A stretch of 64,000 nucleotides of DNA from Terana coerulea (GCA_024811115.1 JAKOGH010001043.1:496001-560000), one strand, 5' to 3'. Positions 36,759 to 48,552 are shown, counted from the stretch's first letter. Made by a program: numbers and translations. The notes: generated from the letters alone by a model not told the origin.

Positions 36759-37561
36759 ATGTCAGAGCAACAACCCCTGCTCTCAGAGGCGCAAGGGTCG
36801 TCTCAAGACGTAGAACTCGGCGACGGCGAGAGACGAGTTCATCTAAGCCGGATTGCCCTCTGCAAAGAAAAGACGGCGGAGGCCCTCGAGTCACGCCGTT
36901 GGCACTACGTCGTGATCTTATTGGCGCGTATATCGCTCTTTCGCCGTACCGTCTCCCTCGCTGAAGCTACCATCTGCCAATTAACCAGGTCATCACAGAT
37001 TCAGTATGTGTGCTGACAGATCTTGGCTACACATTGCTCTCGGAGACGTGCACGCCCGCGGAGGGGCCCGAGGCTCCGCTGTGGCTGGACATCCTCGCGC
37101 ACATCTCGCTGGTCATCACTACCCTTTTCGTGGTGGAAATACCTGTCACTCTTTGGGGCATGGGTTCGAGCTACTACAACCCTCTCGGGCCCTTCCCACA
37201 CGCGAGCCTGCATCTGTTCGATGCAGTCATCATCCTGGTCACCTTCATTCTTGAGTTCATTCTGCGGGGCAAGGAGCGCGAGCTCGCCGGCCTGCTCATC
37301 ATCTTGCGTCTGTGGCGGCTTGTCAAACTTGTCGGAGGTAACACTTGACTTATAGCGCGTGGCGCAGCATGCAGCTCTGACGATTTCGTAGGCATTGCAG
37401 TGAGCGCTGGGGAACTGGAGGAGGAGAATGCCAAGACCCTCGCGGAGACACGTCAAGAACGCGATCAAGCGTTGGCAACTCTCACCCAGACTCAACAGGA
37501 ACTGCAGACCTTGCGGCTGCGAATATCATCACTGGAGAGCATCGATAGCACAACGGATTAG
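36759..37561 (+). CDS. Voltage-gated proton channel Hv1
   Basis: Voltage-sensor-only proton channel of the plasma or organelle membrane. S1 (VVILLVITDSVCVLTDLGY) carries the Asp equivalent to human D112, the proton-selectivity residue. S2 (LVITTLFVVEIPVTLW) has the F-x-x-E charge-transfer pair. S3 (LFDAVIILVTFILEF) has its Asp. S4 reads LLIILRLWRLVKLVGG, giving gating charges R, R, K where human has R205, R208, R211, and Gly where human has N214. A His precedes S2 (LAHIS), as in human H140. A C-terminal coiled coil follows (ELEEENAKTLAETRQERDQ), as in dimeric Hv1. Exons: 36759-36923, 36989-37337 and 37392-37561. The first junction has no canonical donor in the needed phase (TTG then GCGCGT): either a GC-AG intron or one missing T. 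Confidence 0.9.
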
Positions 37562-37783
37562 CGGCGCGCCCGCAATCAAGTTGGTGATCCCCTCGAACAC
37601 ACCTTCGCCTGTAGAGTATTCGAAATGTACGTGAAATGCGTAGCAACCAGGCGCCACAGTTTCATTATCGCGAATCCATGTACTACTGCTTACATTATGA
37701 GAAGATACAGGTTGTAAGGATACAAATGCACGTCTAAAGACGCGGGGTGTATGATACAGTGTCTGGATGGAGGGGTACAATGT

Positions 37784-39143
37784 TCAATGGCGTGCCTGCA
37801 CCCACTCGGACCGCTTCGGCTGGTCGATCGGCCTGTCTTCGTCCTGCACCTCGTCCGGGAAGAACCCATAAGAGCCGCGGTGGCAGTCCAGGAACTCGCC
37901 CCCGTTGAACGTGCTCGGCTTCGGCAGCTCCAGCTTGGGCGGCGGCGTCGGCGGGACCGGCGCCGTGCCCAGGACCGCCTTGATCAGGCGGGAGATGCGC
38001 TGCGACGCGGGCAGCGGCGCGAACGGGAGGTCGACGCCCCGCCGCGTGTGGACCCGCGTCGCCCACGTCGGGCGCAGGCTCTCCTGGCTGTGCATGGGCG
38101 CAAGGGCGCCACGGGGCCGGGACGAGGCTATTGAAGCGGGGGCGGCGCTTTCGAGGTCGTAGGCGTGCGTCCACGGGGCGACTGCCGGTGTCAGTGGCAC
38201 TGTGCCGAGGTCCTCCTCGTGTGCATGGAAGGCTGGGTTCTCGTACGGATCCTTTGGAGTCCTTCACCGGAGACTTTGCTGTCGATGGGGCGAAGAGCAG
38301 GCCGGATGGCAGCTGGCACAAACCACGGCGCTCTGTAGACGGTCTGGGTCCAGATACCGGCGTATGCGGGAGCATGCGAAACAGCCATGAAGAACAGACC
38401 GAGGAAATATGTGAGGACTGCCCAAATGAAGATGAGTGAAGAGAATGCGGTCGGGCTGGAACTGACGCACTTAGGATGGAAGATGTCCACGAGAGAGCCA
38501 TAAGAGCCGTGGACGAGGCGCATATTGACTGGAAAGCTATATGGGAGGAGTCAGCATGATCAACTGGAGTTGGACTGAATATTCCTAACCGTCAGCTCGA
38601 CAGTACACGGGTGGCCCATTAATGGCCAGGTCGACAGCAGCGGCTACGGAAGAAATGGTGAGTAACGGCTCATTGCTGTACACGACTGGAATGCTCACCA
38701 AGTTGCAGCGAGCTCATTACGGCAGTCCATCCGCATTCGAACTTGACCTGAGCCGTTTGTGCATGCGGGACCACCAGCTCCGCTGCAGCTCTAACATTCA
38801 ATGATAAAATGAGCTGATGATATACTTCAGTGAACATGCCACCCACAGGATGATGAAGAAGAACATGGCGCAAGCATTAAAGATTGCGAATATAGGCGAG
38901 CCTTGCACTGAGGAAAGAAAGTGGTAAGTTCAACCTCCAGGCTACCTGTATTCGAATACGGGACTCACCAATTAAACCCATCGACCTCATCGAAGAAATC
39001 TCCCATGCTGCAAATCCGAGGGCTAGAAGGTTGAGGTAAATCAAGACCGCTGTTTAGCCATGAGTAAGCTGGAATTCGCCCAGAACCCAGAGTTGAAACG
39101 CACAGAATAACACGAAACGAATGATAACGAACGGGCTCCGCAT
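37784..39143 (-). CDS. Tetraspan (MARVEL-like) membrane protein, subtype B (copy 1)
   Basis: Start MRSPFVIIRFVLFSV at 39143. Membrane segments: SVLIYLNLLALGFAAW, SPIFAIFNACAMFFFIIL, the FECGWTAVMSSLQLAAAVDL region and FSSLIFIWAVLTYFLGLFFM. Then comes a cytosolic tail of about 190 residues that is Pro- and Ser-rich and ends DQPKRSEWVQARH at 37784. The layout of short exons, and the sequence around the first and third helices, resembles the gene at 39888-41248 (RF/YLLF at the start, V-x-F-E-x-x-W before a small-residue helix), so the two look like paralogues. MARVEL-type tetraspans organise membrane domains or vesicle fusion sites, but no family motif here is strong enough to be sure. The first intron uses donor GTGCGT. 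Joins in the tail around 38190-38280 are approximate. Confidence 0.62.
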
Positions 39144-39887
39144 CTCGTAAAACGCAAGTCGTCGGGAACGTCAGCGGTAATCGGCGGAGGGTCGTAGCTA
39201 CGTCGCAGACGCAGCGCTCGCAGGTCCGAGCGTGGAAGGATCGAATGGGGTGAGTTAGCGGGCGTGTGGGGGTCGTGGACGGTCCTGCCCGTGGCGACGG
39301 GAGTTAAAGCCGAGAAATAATAGGATAGTCTAGGGTGCGGGAGCTCAGTCCGTCTATAAGAACCGCCGAGGGGGTTGGGGAGGCCACCACGGCCATCCTT
39401 TGCTTATATGTCTGGCCTCCTCGGCTAAGCAGAACAATGCACGACGTTGTAAGAACAATGCGCCACAAACCCTTTGACACCAAAAATAGGAAAAGGTGTA
39501 CAATGCCATCAAAACAGGGAGCGTCTATCACCGGCTGTGCACAAACAACGCCAAATAGGCGCTGATAAGCGAAGGGTGCACGGCCTGGACACCGAGTCTG
39601 AGGCCCAGAGGAAAGCACGCTTCGCGTAAGCGTTACAGAGTTTTGGGGAAGATGGACAACGTATACATTGCGGAAGCAGGTACAACAAGCAACTGGATAG
39701 CAAAGCAGCAAGGGCAGCTTAAAGTGCAGAGGTCGCGTACTAAAACACGATGAAGAAGGGCGAATGTTGACTGGCACGTTCGACAGTCGCAGCAAAATAA
39801 CAGCATGCAGCATGCGGCGTTTACGCATAAAAACCAAGCAAAGCGCTACGGATAAGTTATCCAAGTAACCCCACAAGCACAGAAAGC
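39144..39887. other. Intergenic region
   Basis: About 740 bases between two minus-strand genes. A 190-codon open frame on the minus strand (39304-39876) has no family features and looks like chance; no gene is called. Confidence 0.4.
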
Positions 39888-41248
39888 CTAGTTCCGTGTC
39901 TGCCGCTCTTCCATTTGCCGGTACGCGCTGATCCGCGTCAGGTCCAGTGGCGGCGGGACCTTGCCCTTCCGGCTTATGCTGCCATTCGAACCCTTCCGTG
40001 GATGTCTTGGCCGAGCCGCATCGGTGGATGTAGCAGGTGACGTCTCAGCAGAAGACGGTTGCGATGAGCTATCCGCGGAGGACGGTTGCTGCCGCGGCCA
40101 GTCGCCCAGCGGCGGAGGAGCCGAGCCGGAGGGTGAACGGGTGTGTGCGGGCAAGCTTGACTTGAGTGTCGCAGGGTACAGCGACGCTGGCTCCGCTGAC
40201 ATGGGAATGGGCGCAGGCATCGGCGCAGGCGCGGAGGGGGCTGGCCGTGAGGGCTGGTAGGATGGCTCAGCCCGCGCAGAGCGCTGCTGCACGGGCGGCT
40301 TGTCATCAAGACTGCCGAAGCGTGCAGAGCGGTTGGGCCGCGCCGCCGAGAGCTGCAAGGGCTTCTTCCATTGGTGCGTGGGCGAGACGGGCGCACTGTT
40401 CAGCGACACCTTGGTGCCGTACCATGGGAAAAAGCGGACGCTTGATGACCACACGGCGACGCCCTCCTCTTGGTGCAGGATCGCGGACAGCGACAACGCA
40501 AGGAGGTAGATGAGGACTGGAGAAGGATAGTTTTAGCGCATGATCATCGCGGGCGGGCAGGAGGCAGCACGCACGCAGAACAGTGATTAGCCAAGTAAAC
40601 GCCAAGAGAACCAGCGACGACTTGCAGACATCCATAGTGCCAGTTGCTGGAGAATTGTAAGCGCGGTTTTCGTAGGACTTGTACGCAGTATACGCACCCG
40701 TCGAGCAAGACATGCTGGACATGGTAGCAGTTAGAGCAGCAGCACCAGCTGAGATGGGTCATAAGCTTGAGCGCCATCGAACGCAACGAACGCAACTCAC
40801 CAAGCTCCATCATGCAAAATACGCCGACCCACAACACTTCGAACCACACACGACTGGAGACCGCATTTCTCCTGAACAAGTCGATGGCAACACTGCAGGC
40901 AATGATCAGCTCTTCTGTGGTATCCCGAGCCATGTTGACCAACTCACGCAGGGATGACGAACGCGACGCCTAGTGCCCCGAGGAACATGAGGTAGACGTC
41001 GATTTGAACTGCAGACAGATGAGATTTCGGTTGCCGATACAGAGTAGACGGTACGTACGTTCATGTGTGGTCACTCCGAGCATACTATGATTCCATACCG
41101 CAACCGTGCAAATGATAGCATTGCAAATCACGAAGAGCACTGCAAATCACATTCTATTCAGCCTTCACAGCGTGGACGAAAGCCACAGGGTACACGTACC
41201 GAAGAGCAGATAGCGGAAACCGAGGAGAACTTTTGCCGGGGAAGCCAT
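39888..41248 (-). CDS. Tetraspan (MARVEL-like) membrane protein, subtype B (copy 2)
   Basis: Start MASPAKVLLGFRYLLF at 41248. Helices: LFVLFVICNAIICTVAVW, DVYLMFLGALGVAFVIPAVAIDLF, WFEVLWVGVFCMMELAGAAAL and SSLVLLAFTWLITVLLLIYLLAL. Between helices 3 and 4 is a loop with CSTGAYTAYKSYENRAYN. The ~190-residue cytosolic tail is Pro/Ser-rich and partly basic (PRHPRKGSNGSISRKGKVPP), ending MEERQTRN at 39888. The order of helices, and W-F-E-V before helix 3, fits MARVEL-domain proteins of basidiomycetes. It is a likely paralogue of the gene at 37784-39143. It lies head-to-tail behind the GH5 gene on the same strand. Function unknown; plasma-membrane domain organisation is a plausible inference. Confidence 0.68.
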
Positions 41249-41674
41249 TGTTGGAATTAGGGAACTCTGCAGGTACTTGGGAAAGAACGAGGTAAACCGG
41301 TCTACGGCTTGAGGAGCGGGATTAAACGAGTGCAGAGTAACCAGCTCTGTTAGACCGGCACCTGTCCAGTCAGTGAGATATAGGGGGGAAGGGGGGAGGT
41401 CGTAGGACGAAGGAAAGAGACGTCGTCTTGCGGCGGTGGTCGTGGACGGCGAGATCAAGCCTCGGCCGTTTCAAGTCGTCAACTCAACGAGTTTCATATG
41501 CGCGCGTCGGTAACCACGCCGTATATACGGCACCGCTAGCGCCAGAACCGCGTCTACCTTGACGCTCGGGCGACAATGCTGCATACGTATTACGCACGGC
41601 TAATGACTGCCCATTCTATTGTCTGCCTCCGCACGCAATGCATATAACAAGTTTGATACATGCTCTTTTCATAG
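41249..41674. other. Spacer, tetraspan B2 promoter / GH5 3' end
   Basis: About 425 bases between minus-strand genes, expected to hold the tetraspan promoter and the GH5 terminator. No further feature seen. Confidence 0.4.
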
Positions 41675-43666
41675 TCAAACGGTACCTAAACCAGCTTGGA
41701 CGATGGCTTCGCCGTCTGCAAGCCCTTGCATAAATCCGCTTTCGTAGCATCTTTCCGTGCCTGGCGCGACCGCTTGCGGACCCAGCGCAGCCAGGCTATC
41801 AGCAATGTATTGGCCAGTGAATCCCAGCTTCGATAGCCGATACATCGCGAAGATGCGTGCCGTCAGGAAGCCGTCCGTGTAGCCCTGGAGTGTCGAGACT
41901 TCTTCTGGAGAAGCTGAAGGCAAGTGTTCTGTCGAAGAACCGTATGGCTCATAAGCAGCAGCAGCAGCGAATTCTGGAGGAGGAGACGGAGAGTACGCTG
42001 CGCTTGACGAAGGCTGGTATACATTGCTGCTATCTTCCGCGGTGCTTTCAGGTTGTGGCGGAGTCATGCCTTCCGATAGCGCGGACATGTCTGGTACCTG
42101 CGCGGGCTCCGAGGTTGATGGAACCCCGTAAGGAAAAGAAGCTGGAGGGTAGCGCGTTGCCAACCGCGGTTGTGAAGCACCAGCCAGCGTCGTCTTCGCA
42201 TCCTTCTTTTCGGTACGCTGTGAGATGGTCGTGTGAGCTCCAGACCGTCGAGAACATTCCAGACATTCAAAACGCACCCCAGAAACTCCAGCCAGCTGTA
42301 GTGTTTGCATACATTTCCATTTGACCAGTGCAGAAATCCATCCTCGCTCGGTCGGGTTCCGGCTCGCCGTCTAAGCTTTCGCCTGTCAAAGCGCACGAGA
42401 ACTCGTCTATAACCAGGTTGCGACGTTGCTGCATCGACGCCTGCTCCAGAGAATACGCAATACCTCCTTTGACGTCCGAGGTATGTTGAGAGGCGGGTTC
42501 TGAGGCATCCGGTGGGGTGAAGACAAAGTATGAATGGTGATCTTGAACGACAAAGTCCGGTCGGCTGGCGACAAAAGTGCTGAAGCGTTCCAAGTCAAAC
42601 CCATCATGAATATACAAAGGGAAATTCTGCATCCCAGGGTACACGTTTCTCATGGCGTCGATAGCTTGCGTATCTGAATGCAAAGTAAGCAATGTATTCG
42701 TGAGAACGCTGTGCACAAAACTCACAGAAGTCTGGTAGAGAAGGGACATTTTGCGGTTCATTCAAGATCTGAATCCCGACGACATTCGTAACATAAGCCA
42801 GTTGTTGCATTAGATACGTGAGGACTCTGACAGTCTGGTCGACATAGGTCGAATTGTCGAACAGATTGGTAGCACCGTCAGATACGCCCGGAGTGTTGTT
42901 GGCCGTTCTGACTTCCCGGAGCGCCATGTAAATCCACGAGAACGCCGATTCCTGCGTCGGCGGCCATGTTTATGGTTCGTAAGACTCTCGGCCACGAGTT
43001 TTGGTAGACGTCTGCCACGTCTGCGTATGGGGTATCTTGACAAAAGTCTGGTCCGAGCGTCCAGTACCCGATGGGCAAACGAACAGTGTTGATGCCGATG
43101 CTTGCGAGGTACTGAAAGTCGGACTCATTGATGAAGGTATCCCAGTGCCGCTCGAGGACTGCACGAGCTCCCTCGTGAGACGTCCATCCAGAGGCAATGT
43201 CGATTTCAGAGAGTTGGTCGCCAGCCGCACAAGAGAAGACTGAAGGAGTCATCCATGCTTCGTGAACAAACCTGCAACATGATCACGCATGAGTCACAGG
43301 AAACCTGACGTAAATGGGGAGCACTCACCAGGACCCAAGGTTCACAGACTGCTGCTGACGATATCGATACACAGTGGCCTTTGCAGGATCAAATGGCGCG
43401 AAAGTTTGGTCGTCCAGCAGCGGCGGCGGTTCGTAAGGTAGCCAAGCACAAGCGTCGTCAGAGTCCGGAGGAGTAGAATCTACCCATGCAGGATCTGCAA
43501 CAGAGTCGCCTGCAGTGTTATAGTCGGGTCCCGAGGAGTAGGGAGTAGGCGTCATGCTACCGGCCAGCGTGCGCGGTCCAGCCGATTCAGGGCTAGGTTT
43601 GTATAGACCTTGCGTCAAGCCAAGGGTGTGAAGCAGGGCAGCGAAGTTGCCAGAAGCCAGCTGCAT
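41675..43666 (-). CDS. GH5 family exo-beta-1,3-glucanase-like glycoside hydrolase
   Basis: Cell-wall beta-glucan hydrolase of GH5. Motifs: INTVRLPIGYWTLGPDF, GVLVDLHGAPGSQNG, the acid/base GIQILNEPQN and the nucleophile VIDEFSCAL, with HHSYFVF and TAGWSFWAYRKEDD-like residues near the end. A C-terminal extension of about 130 residues follows: Ser/Pro/Ala-rich, then a conserved-looking helical part (TDGFLTARIFAMYRLSKLGF, ESGFMQGLADGEAI). Exons: 43329-43666, 42726-43271, 42278-42673 and 41675-42217. Two one-base surpluses (G3 at 42897-42899 and T4 at 42134-42137, read on the minus strand) break the direct frame. No signal peptide is obvious at the chosen start (MQLASGNFAALL), so the true start may lie in an upstream exon. 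It is divergent from PIG-H. Confidence 0.88.
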
Positions 43667-43973
43667 GGCAGAGTATAGCCTGCTATAGGAAAGACAGCTT
43701 CAGAAGTAAAGTACGCTGAACCGGCAGGTGGTGGTGAGAGCCTGAGGCGACGTAGCCAAAGAGTCGCTCTAAATACCGTGGCGGCTGACATTTTGAACAC
43801 GACCGACGTGTCAGCTTCCACATTCCCAGGCGTAGTCGCATCCCAGTAACGAGGTAGGAATGCTTGGATGCAGATTGTATATGAGAATGGGCTGTGAACC
43901 GTGGTGGGTATTGATGGTGGTCTTGAAGAGAGGATCACTAGGCGAGAGCGCTCGCTGAAACTTTGTTCCATGC
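43667..43973. promoter_or_regulatory. Divergent promoter region, GH5 / PIG-H
   Basis: 307 bases between the chosen start codons. If GH5 has an upstream 5' exon, the shared region is shorter still. No element identified. Confidence 0.35.
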
Positions 43974-44720
43974 ATGCAGCATACACGACCGCTGCAGGAC
44001 CATCCTGAGTTCAGCATACGAGAGTATTCTGGCTATACTGAATACAGAGTCGAGAACTGGCATATCGCCCGTGATGGCTCAGGAAGAGTGCTGAAGTCCT
44101 TCGGCTGGTCCTGGTTTGACCCCATTCTCGTGCTTCTCATCGCCGTATTCTGGCAAACGGTGCGCACTCCTTGTTCCTACGAGCAGTCTGTTGGTCTCAC
44201 ACATATTCACAAGCTGCGTACAAGCAGGGCATACTTTGCCGCATCTGTCCTGCTCGGGGGACTGTACCTAAAGTCGAGGTGTACCCGAGTGCTCTGGGGT
44301 GAGTTGCAGCACCTCGATACGCTGTCCTCACACTGATGCACAGAAGAATCTATCATCGTTGTTCCTTCGCTTGGTCTGCAGTTTGAAACGCACAGAGGAA
44401 TTCCCTATACACCCCTATTCGCGTCCCGACATTTCATACCTCTCGCATATTTGCAGGATTTTGTGATTAACGAAGGTCTACGTGGCTGGGACGTTCGATA
44501 CTACCTCGCAGCAATACAGAAGGCCGAAGACAACGTTATCTCATTGCATGTCCCCTTCGAGGTTGGTTCATGTATTGTGAGCTTATGTGGCATCAAGCTC
44601 ATCATATGATAGAATATATTGCCATATTTTCCTATCCTGCTTGAAGTCTACCACGAAATCCAGGAAGATGTGTTCCACAGAAACCCTGCGCCAACAGCCG
44701 GCGTTCACACAACGCAATGA
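43974..44720 (+). CDS. PIG-H / GPI15, subunit of GPI GlcNAc transferase
   Basis: Subunit of the ER-membrane complex that transfers GlcNAc to phosphatidylinositol, the first step of GPI-anchor synthesis. The PIG-H core is clear: ESIIVVPSLGLQFETHRG, then RHFIPLAYLQDFVINEGLRG and WDVRYYLAAI, ending FPILLEVYHEIQEDVFHR. An upstream hydrophobic hairpin (WFDPILVLLIAVFW and AYFAASVLLGGLYL) gives the two membrane helices usual for the family. Exons: 43974-44159, 44214-44298, 44344-44561 and 44613-44720, with no frame break. Length, about 199 residues, fits fungal PIG-H. An ATG four bases upstream (43970) leads to an early stop, so the ATG at 43974 was chosen. Tail-to-tail with the TBC gene, 91 bases apart. 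Confidence 0.93.
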
Positions 44721-44811
44721 GGAGTAAACAAGATATAATTTAATATGGAGCATGAAGCATACAAGAGCATATCCAACATAACTATCTGTAGCACATCTAC
44801 TAGATCCATGT

Positions 44812-47800
44812 TCAATGGGCGACACCACTATCCTCACTTTCATACGCGCTGAGGAACTCGTCGTAGCCCTCATCGTCGCCCTCGACCGCAGCACTGTCCC
44901 GAACTCGCCTCTCCCGTGCTTCAGTAGAGGCCTTCCTTGTTCTCGTCTTGGAACCATCGGCGGAGACCTTGCGTGGCCGAGCCTCTCCTGAGTTCTTGCG
45001 CGTACGCTTGGAGGGCGAAATTTCTGCTTCAAAGGAGCTCGCCTTTGGTGTAGTCGCATCGGTCTCCTCAGGCCATTCAGCTGCCAGGCTGTTGGGACTG
45101 GTTGCCCTGTCCGACACAGCATGGGTCTTCACAGCCTCCTTCGCACGAAGGGTCCCAAGCCGTGGAGGGTACTTTTGGAACGAACACGAGCGCTGCGGGT
45201 CGGCAACTGCGCGATCGAAGAATCTGAGCTGTCCTCGATTTGAAGGCGAGTCAGCGACGAGGTCGTTTTCCGGTTGATCTTGGGGGTGCGGTCTGCTGGT
45301 AACGCGTCCTCCAGTTCACCAAATTCGCCAAGCACAACAGAGCCACGCTGAGGCTCTGTGGGTTTAACGCGAACATCGTTCCCGTTTGCTTGTTCGGGAG
45401 AGCTGGCCGGTGGGGGTGATGGCAGTGAGGCTACCGTTGAGATAGAGTCGCGGGCGTCAGCACTTCTCCATCCTTGCCTTGGGCGTGAGTCTTCAGTCTC
45501 GGACCCGAACTCTAGCGGGAGCCTACGCTGAGCGCTGGCAGGGCTGGAGGTCGCGGAAGACATTGAGCCTTCGCGGTGCGCTCTCATGCTTGCCATGGGC
45601 GAGCGATTCCGGTTGAGTGGCACAATCCGACTACCGATTGAGTCGTGCGTCACCCGCCGTGCTCCTGCCAGGTGATCGGAGGGAGACAAGGACGACATCG
45701 ATGATTGCGAGGCTCTGTGCGAGATGGATGGACGCTTGGCTCGAACAGCATCTGCGAATTTCGCATCAATGCTAGGTGAAGACGACGGGAGTGGTGGGAG
45801 CGGTGGGAGCGTCGGTGAGGGAGACGGATGCCCCGTAACTGAACCCGAGCCCAATAACAGGGGTTTGGGCCCTCCAGACCTGGTAGCCAATGAATTCCTA
45901 GGACTCGGTGTACGAGCCTCGGTAATCGTGGACCTTCTGAATCGCTCAACATCCCCTTCAGAGTGTGCAGAGAAGTCCGATCCCGTAGGGGAAGCCACAG
46001 GAGCTAAAGAGTCCCGCGTCGTATCTAGAATCATGCTATCCCTCGGCGGACGAAAGTATGTAGGTCGAGCTGGTGGAGAGTAGACGTCGGATCTATCCAT
46101 CATAGGCAAGGAGCTCCGTCTGTCGCCGAAATCAGGCTCGGCACTTCGAGCAGCAGGTGTAGTCGGTACCCAAGATGGCGACAGCGAAGAAGTGATTGGC
46201 GCGGTATTTGGAACGACGCTGCCTCGGCTGTTCCATGCGTCAAGAGCTTTCACCCTCCAATTGGTGCTAACTTTGGCTAAGTTGGCGGCAGTGTCGGAGT
46301 TCTTCAGTTTTTCAGCATAGCCCCATATGCTGGACGGCCGCGATCCAGTGGCACCAGACGGGGTGGCGTTCGTGGTTCCTCAGGTAAGGGTTCTGGCCTT
46401 GACGGAAGATACGGCGAGGGAGCGGGTGACGCAGAAGTCGGTGTTGGAGGCGCTTCCATAGCAGACTGGTTCGTGATTCCTTTCCAGACGGTATTCGCCA
46501 AGCGGGAAGTCAGCGTAGAAGCTTGTGCTGGCTGCGAGATGGTGGGGATCTGTACCGTCTGCGAGCCATCCTCTTCGTCTGAATCTGAGTCTGAGTCGCT
46601 TGTGTCCGAATCGCTGGATTCCGAGCGAGCAGGCTGGGCTGGCTGGTCAGAGGCCGGAGGTTTCGCTGGTGGTGTCGGTGCCGAAGCCGCAACTGAAGTG
46701 TTACCCCACACAGTGTTCCGGAGACGTGCAGTTAGGGCGCCAACTGTAGGTTGTGCTGAGGCAGCCTGCTGCTGACGCTCCCGTTGCACAGCAAGGTCGC
46801 GTGCCAGCTGAAGCACTCTTCCAATGCCACCGACTTGCTCCAACGGATAACTCTGTAGCATTGTCATACCCAGAGCATATGCTTCGTCGCGCTGTCGGTC
46901 TGTAAGCTCCTCGGAAAGAAGGTTGTTTGCTGTATCTCCCCATAGGTTCAAAGGCTTCCCAGGCTGCTTCCCTAGTCTAAGTTCAGCGTAAGTATTTGTT
47001 ATGGAACAGATTAGACATTAGGGTGCGTACCTAAATAGTGGTCCACGAGCAGATATCAGAAGACTCGCGCATAGATCAAGTAGGTAATCGATTTTGGGAT
47101 TTGACTGGCGGTCCAAAGGCCCACGAGAAAACAAAGCATCCCAAGCCACCAGTACAGCAGGAAGGGGCAAGGTGTGGGTGAGCAATGTTGTCAACCACCG
47201 ACTACCGCATTGTGAGCACAGATTGTCTGCAAATCTTAATAAGCGAGACGCTTACTAGGAATAGTGCGGCAGTGATGGGTCAAGACCCTTAAGTTCCTGT
47301 GCAGATTGTCAGCGTGTATCACGGCTATGGAGCTAAGCACGTACAAGCTCTTCCACCAGTTCAGCATCTAGCAGAGTCACCCGTTCCCCAAACTTCTGCA
47401 TCTGTACTGCTGCACCTTCTGCGTCATCCAGTTCCGAGAACTCGCCGACGATTGTTTCGAAAAGCCAAAAGACGTCCGCTTCGATGTGGGCCGCATCCTC
47501 CGGAACAACTTCTTCCACTAATGCTGAGTACAGTGGAACAAGCAGCGCCGCTGTCTGTGGTGCCCGGTGTGCTGGGTTCAGAGTGAAGTGAACGTACAAA
47601 AGTCGAACAAGCGCAGCTTCGTGCCTGGGATGCGCACCGAGCGCATTGTAGGCTCTGGACGGCACTAAGGTAGTGGGAAGGCCCGAGTGAGTCGAAGATG
47701 GCGAGTCAGGTGCCGAGAGGGAGATTTCGGGGGTACCAACGCTAGTGGAGTCGAGGAACCCCTCGGAGCGATCGTCATCCTGATCGTCGTGTAATGGCTG

Positions 47801-48549
47801 AGAGTCACTTTCATCTTCAGGCTCCTCTAAGCGAATCTCCGGGGTAGACTCCAACCGTATTTCAGGCGTGGCGTCAAGTTGCGCATCCGGTCCATGCTCT
47901 AACGGGGTATTAACTCCGCTTTTCGACTCGAGTTCACGTATCTGGCGTAAACGTTCGTCTAGAACCTTCGAAAAAGCGATCTTGACATCGTCGGGGGCGG
48001 TCTCGCTGAGAGGACACATTTCTGATTCTTCAGGTTCCTCTTCCAAGCTGGAGAAGAGGTTCCGGGGAACATGTGATAGCTCCTTAGACACCTCCACGAG
48101 TGAGGCGTCTAGGGGTGCAAGAGGACTTGAAGGAGGGGGTAGCTCAGCGAAAGGCTTTAGTAGTCTGCGAACAAGATCCTAAGGTGTTGTTCAGTCACAA
48201 TCTCGAGATAGCGTGTTTGTACCTACGTAATAACTATCCCTTTGCTTACGTGCTTCGTCGTTCCACGCGGACTTTTGAGGTGGAAGCGTCCCCAGAAGTA
48301 ATCTTCCAGAAACATAAGTTATAGAACGTATCATAAGGGGATGCAGGATTCACCTCCATACCCTCGGTCGCAACCAAGGTGGGTAATCAGGAAGACCTAT
48401 GCGCGTTACAGTAAGGTGTAACAATATCATCCAAAGTAGAGCAACTAACCATTCGAACACAGCGTTCTTAGATATGGCAAATCAACGGTTGGTATGGAAG
48501 AGGGGTCGAGCATAGCGGATATTGCATCGACTCTGTGAACGTTCAGCAT
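44812..48549 (-). CDS. TBC-domain protein (putative Rab GTPase-activating), possibly the C-terminal part of an IST1-TBC fusion
   Basis: Putative RabGAP of about 1,100 residues. TBC-type blocks: PPWLRPRVWRLLLGTLPP, KQRDSYY, SKELSHVPRNLF (position of the Arg finger), LLYVHFTLNPAHRAPQ (Gln retained, the usual Tyr not), EADVFWLFETIVGEF and KFGERVTLLDAELVEEL. An acidic insert with repeated TPEIRLE lies inside the TBC region. Downstream, two copies of a motif L-T-x-R-L-x-N-T-V-W-x (near 46730 and 46490) precede a long Ser/Pro-rich tail ending SEDSGVAH. Frame breaks of one base each sit at C4 46321-46324 and C3 45154-45156 (plus-strand view). A start Met exists at 48549, three bases after the stop of the IST1-like frame, but an in-frame 51-nt intron (48533-48583) would join the two. 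Confidence 0.8.
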
Positions 48550-48552
48550 TCG

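Noticed and set aside
39304..39876. 190-codon open frame on the minus strand
   Set aside because: No domain, erratic composition, and it sits between two genes of the tetraspan group; more likely a chance frame in untranslated sequence.
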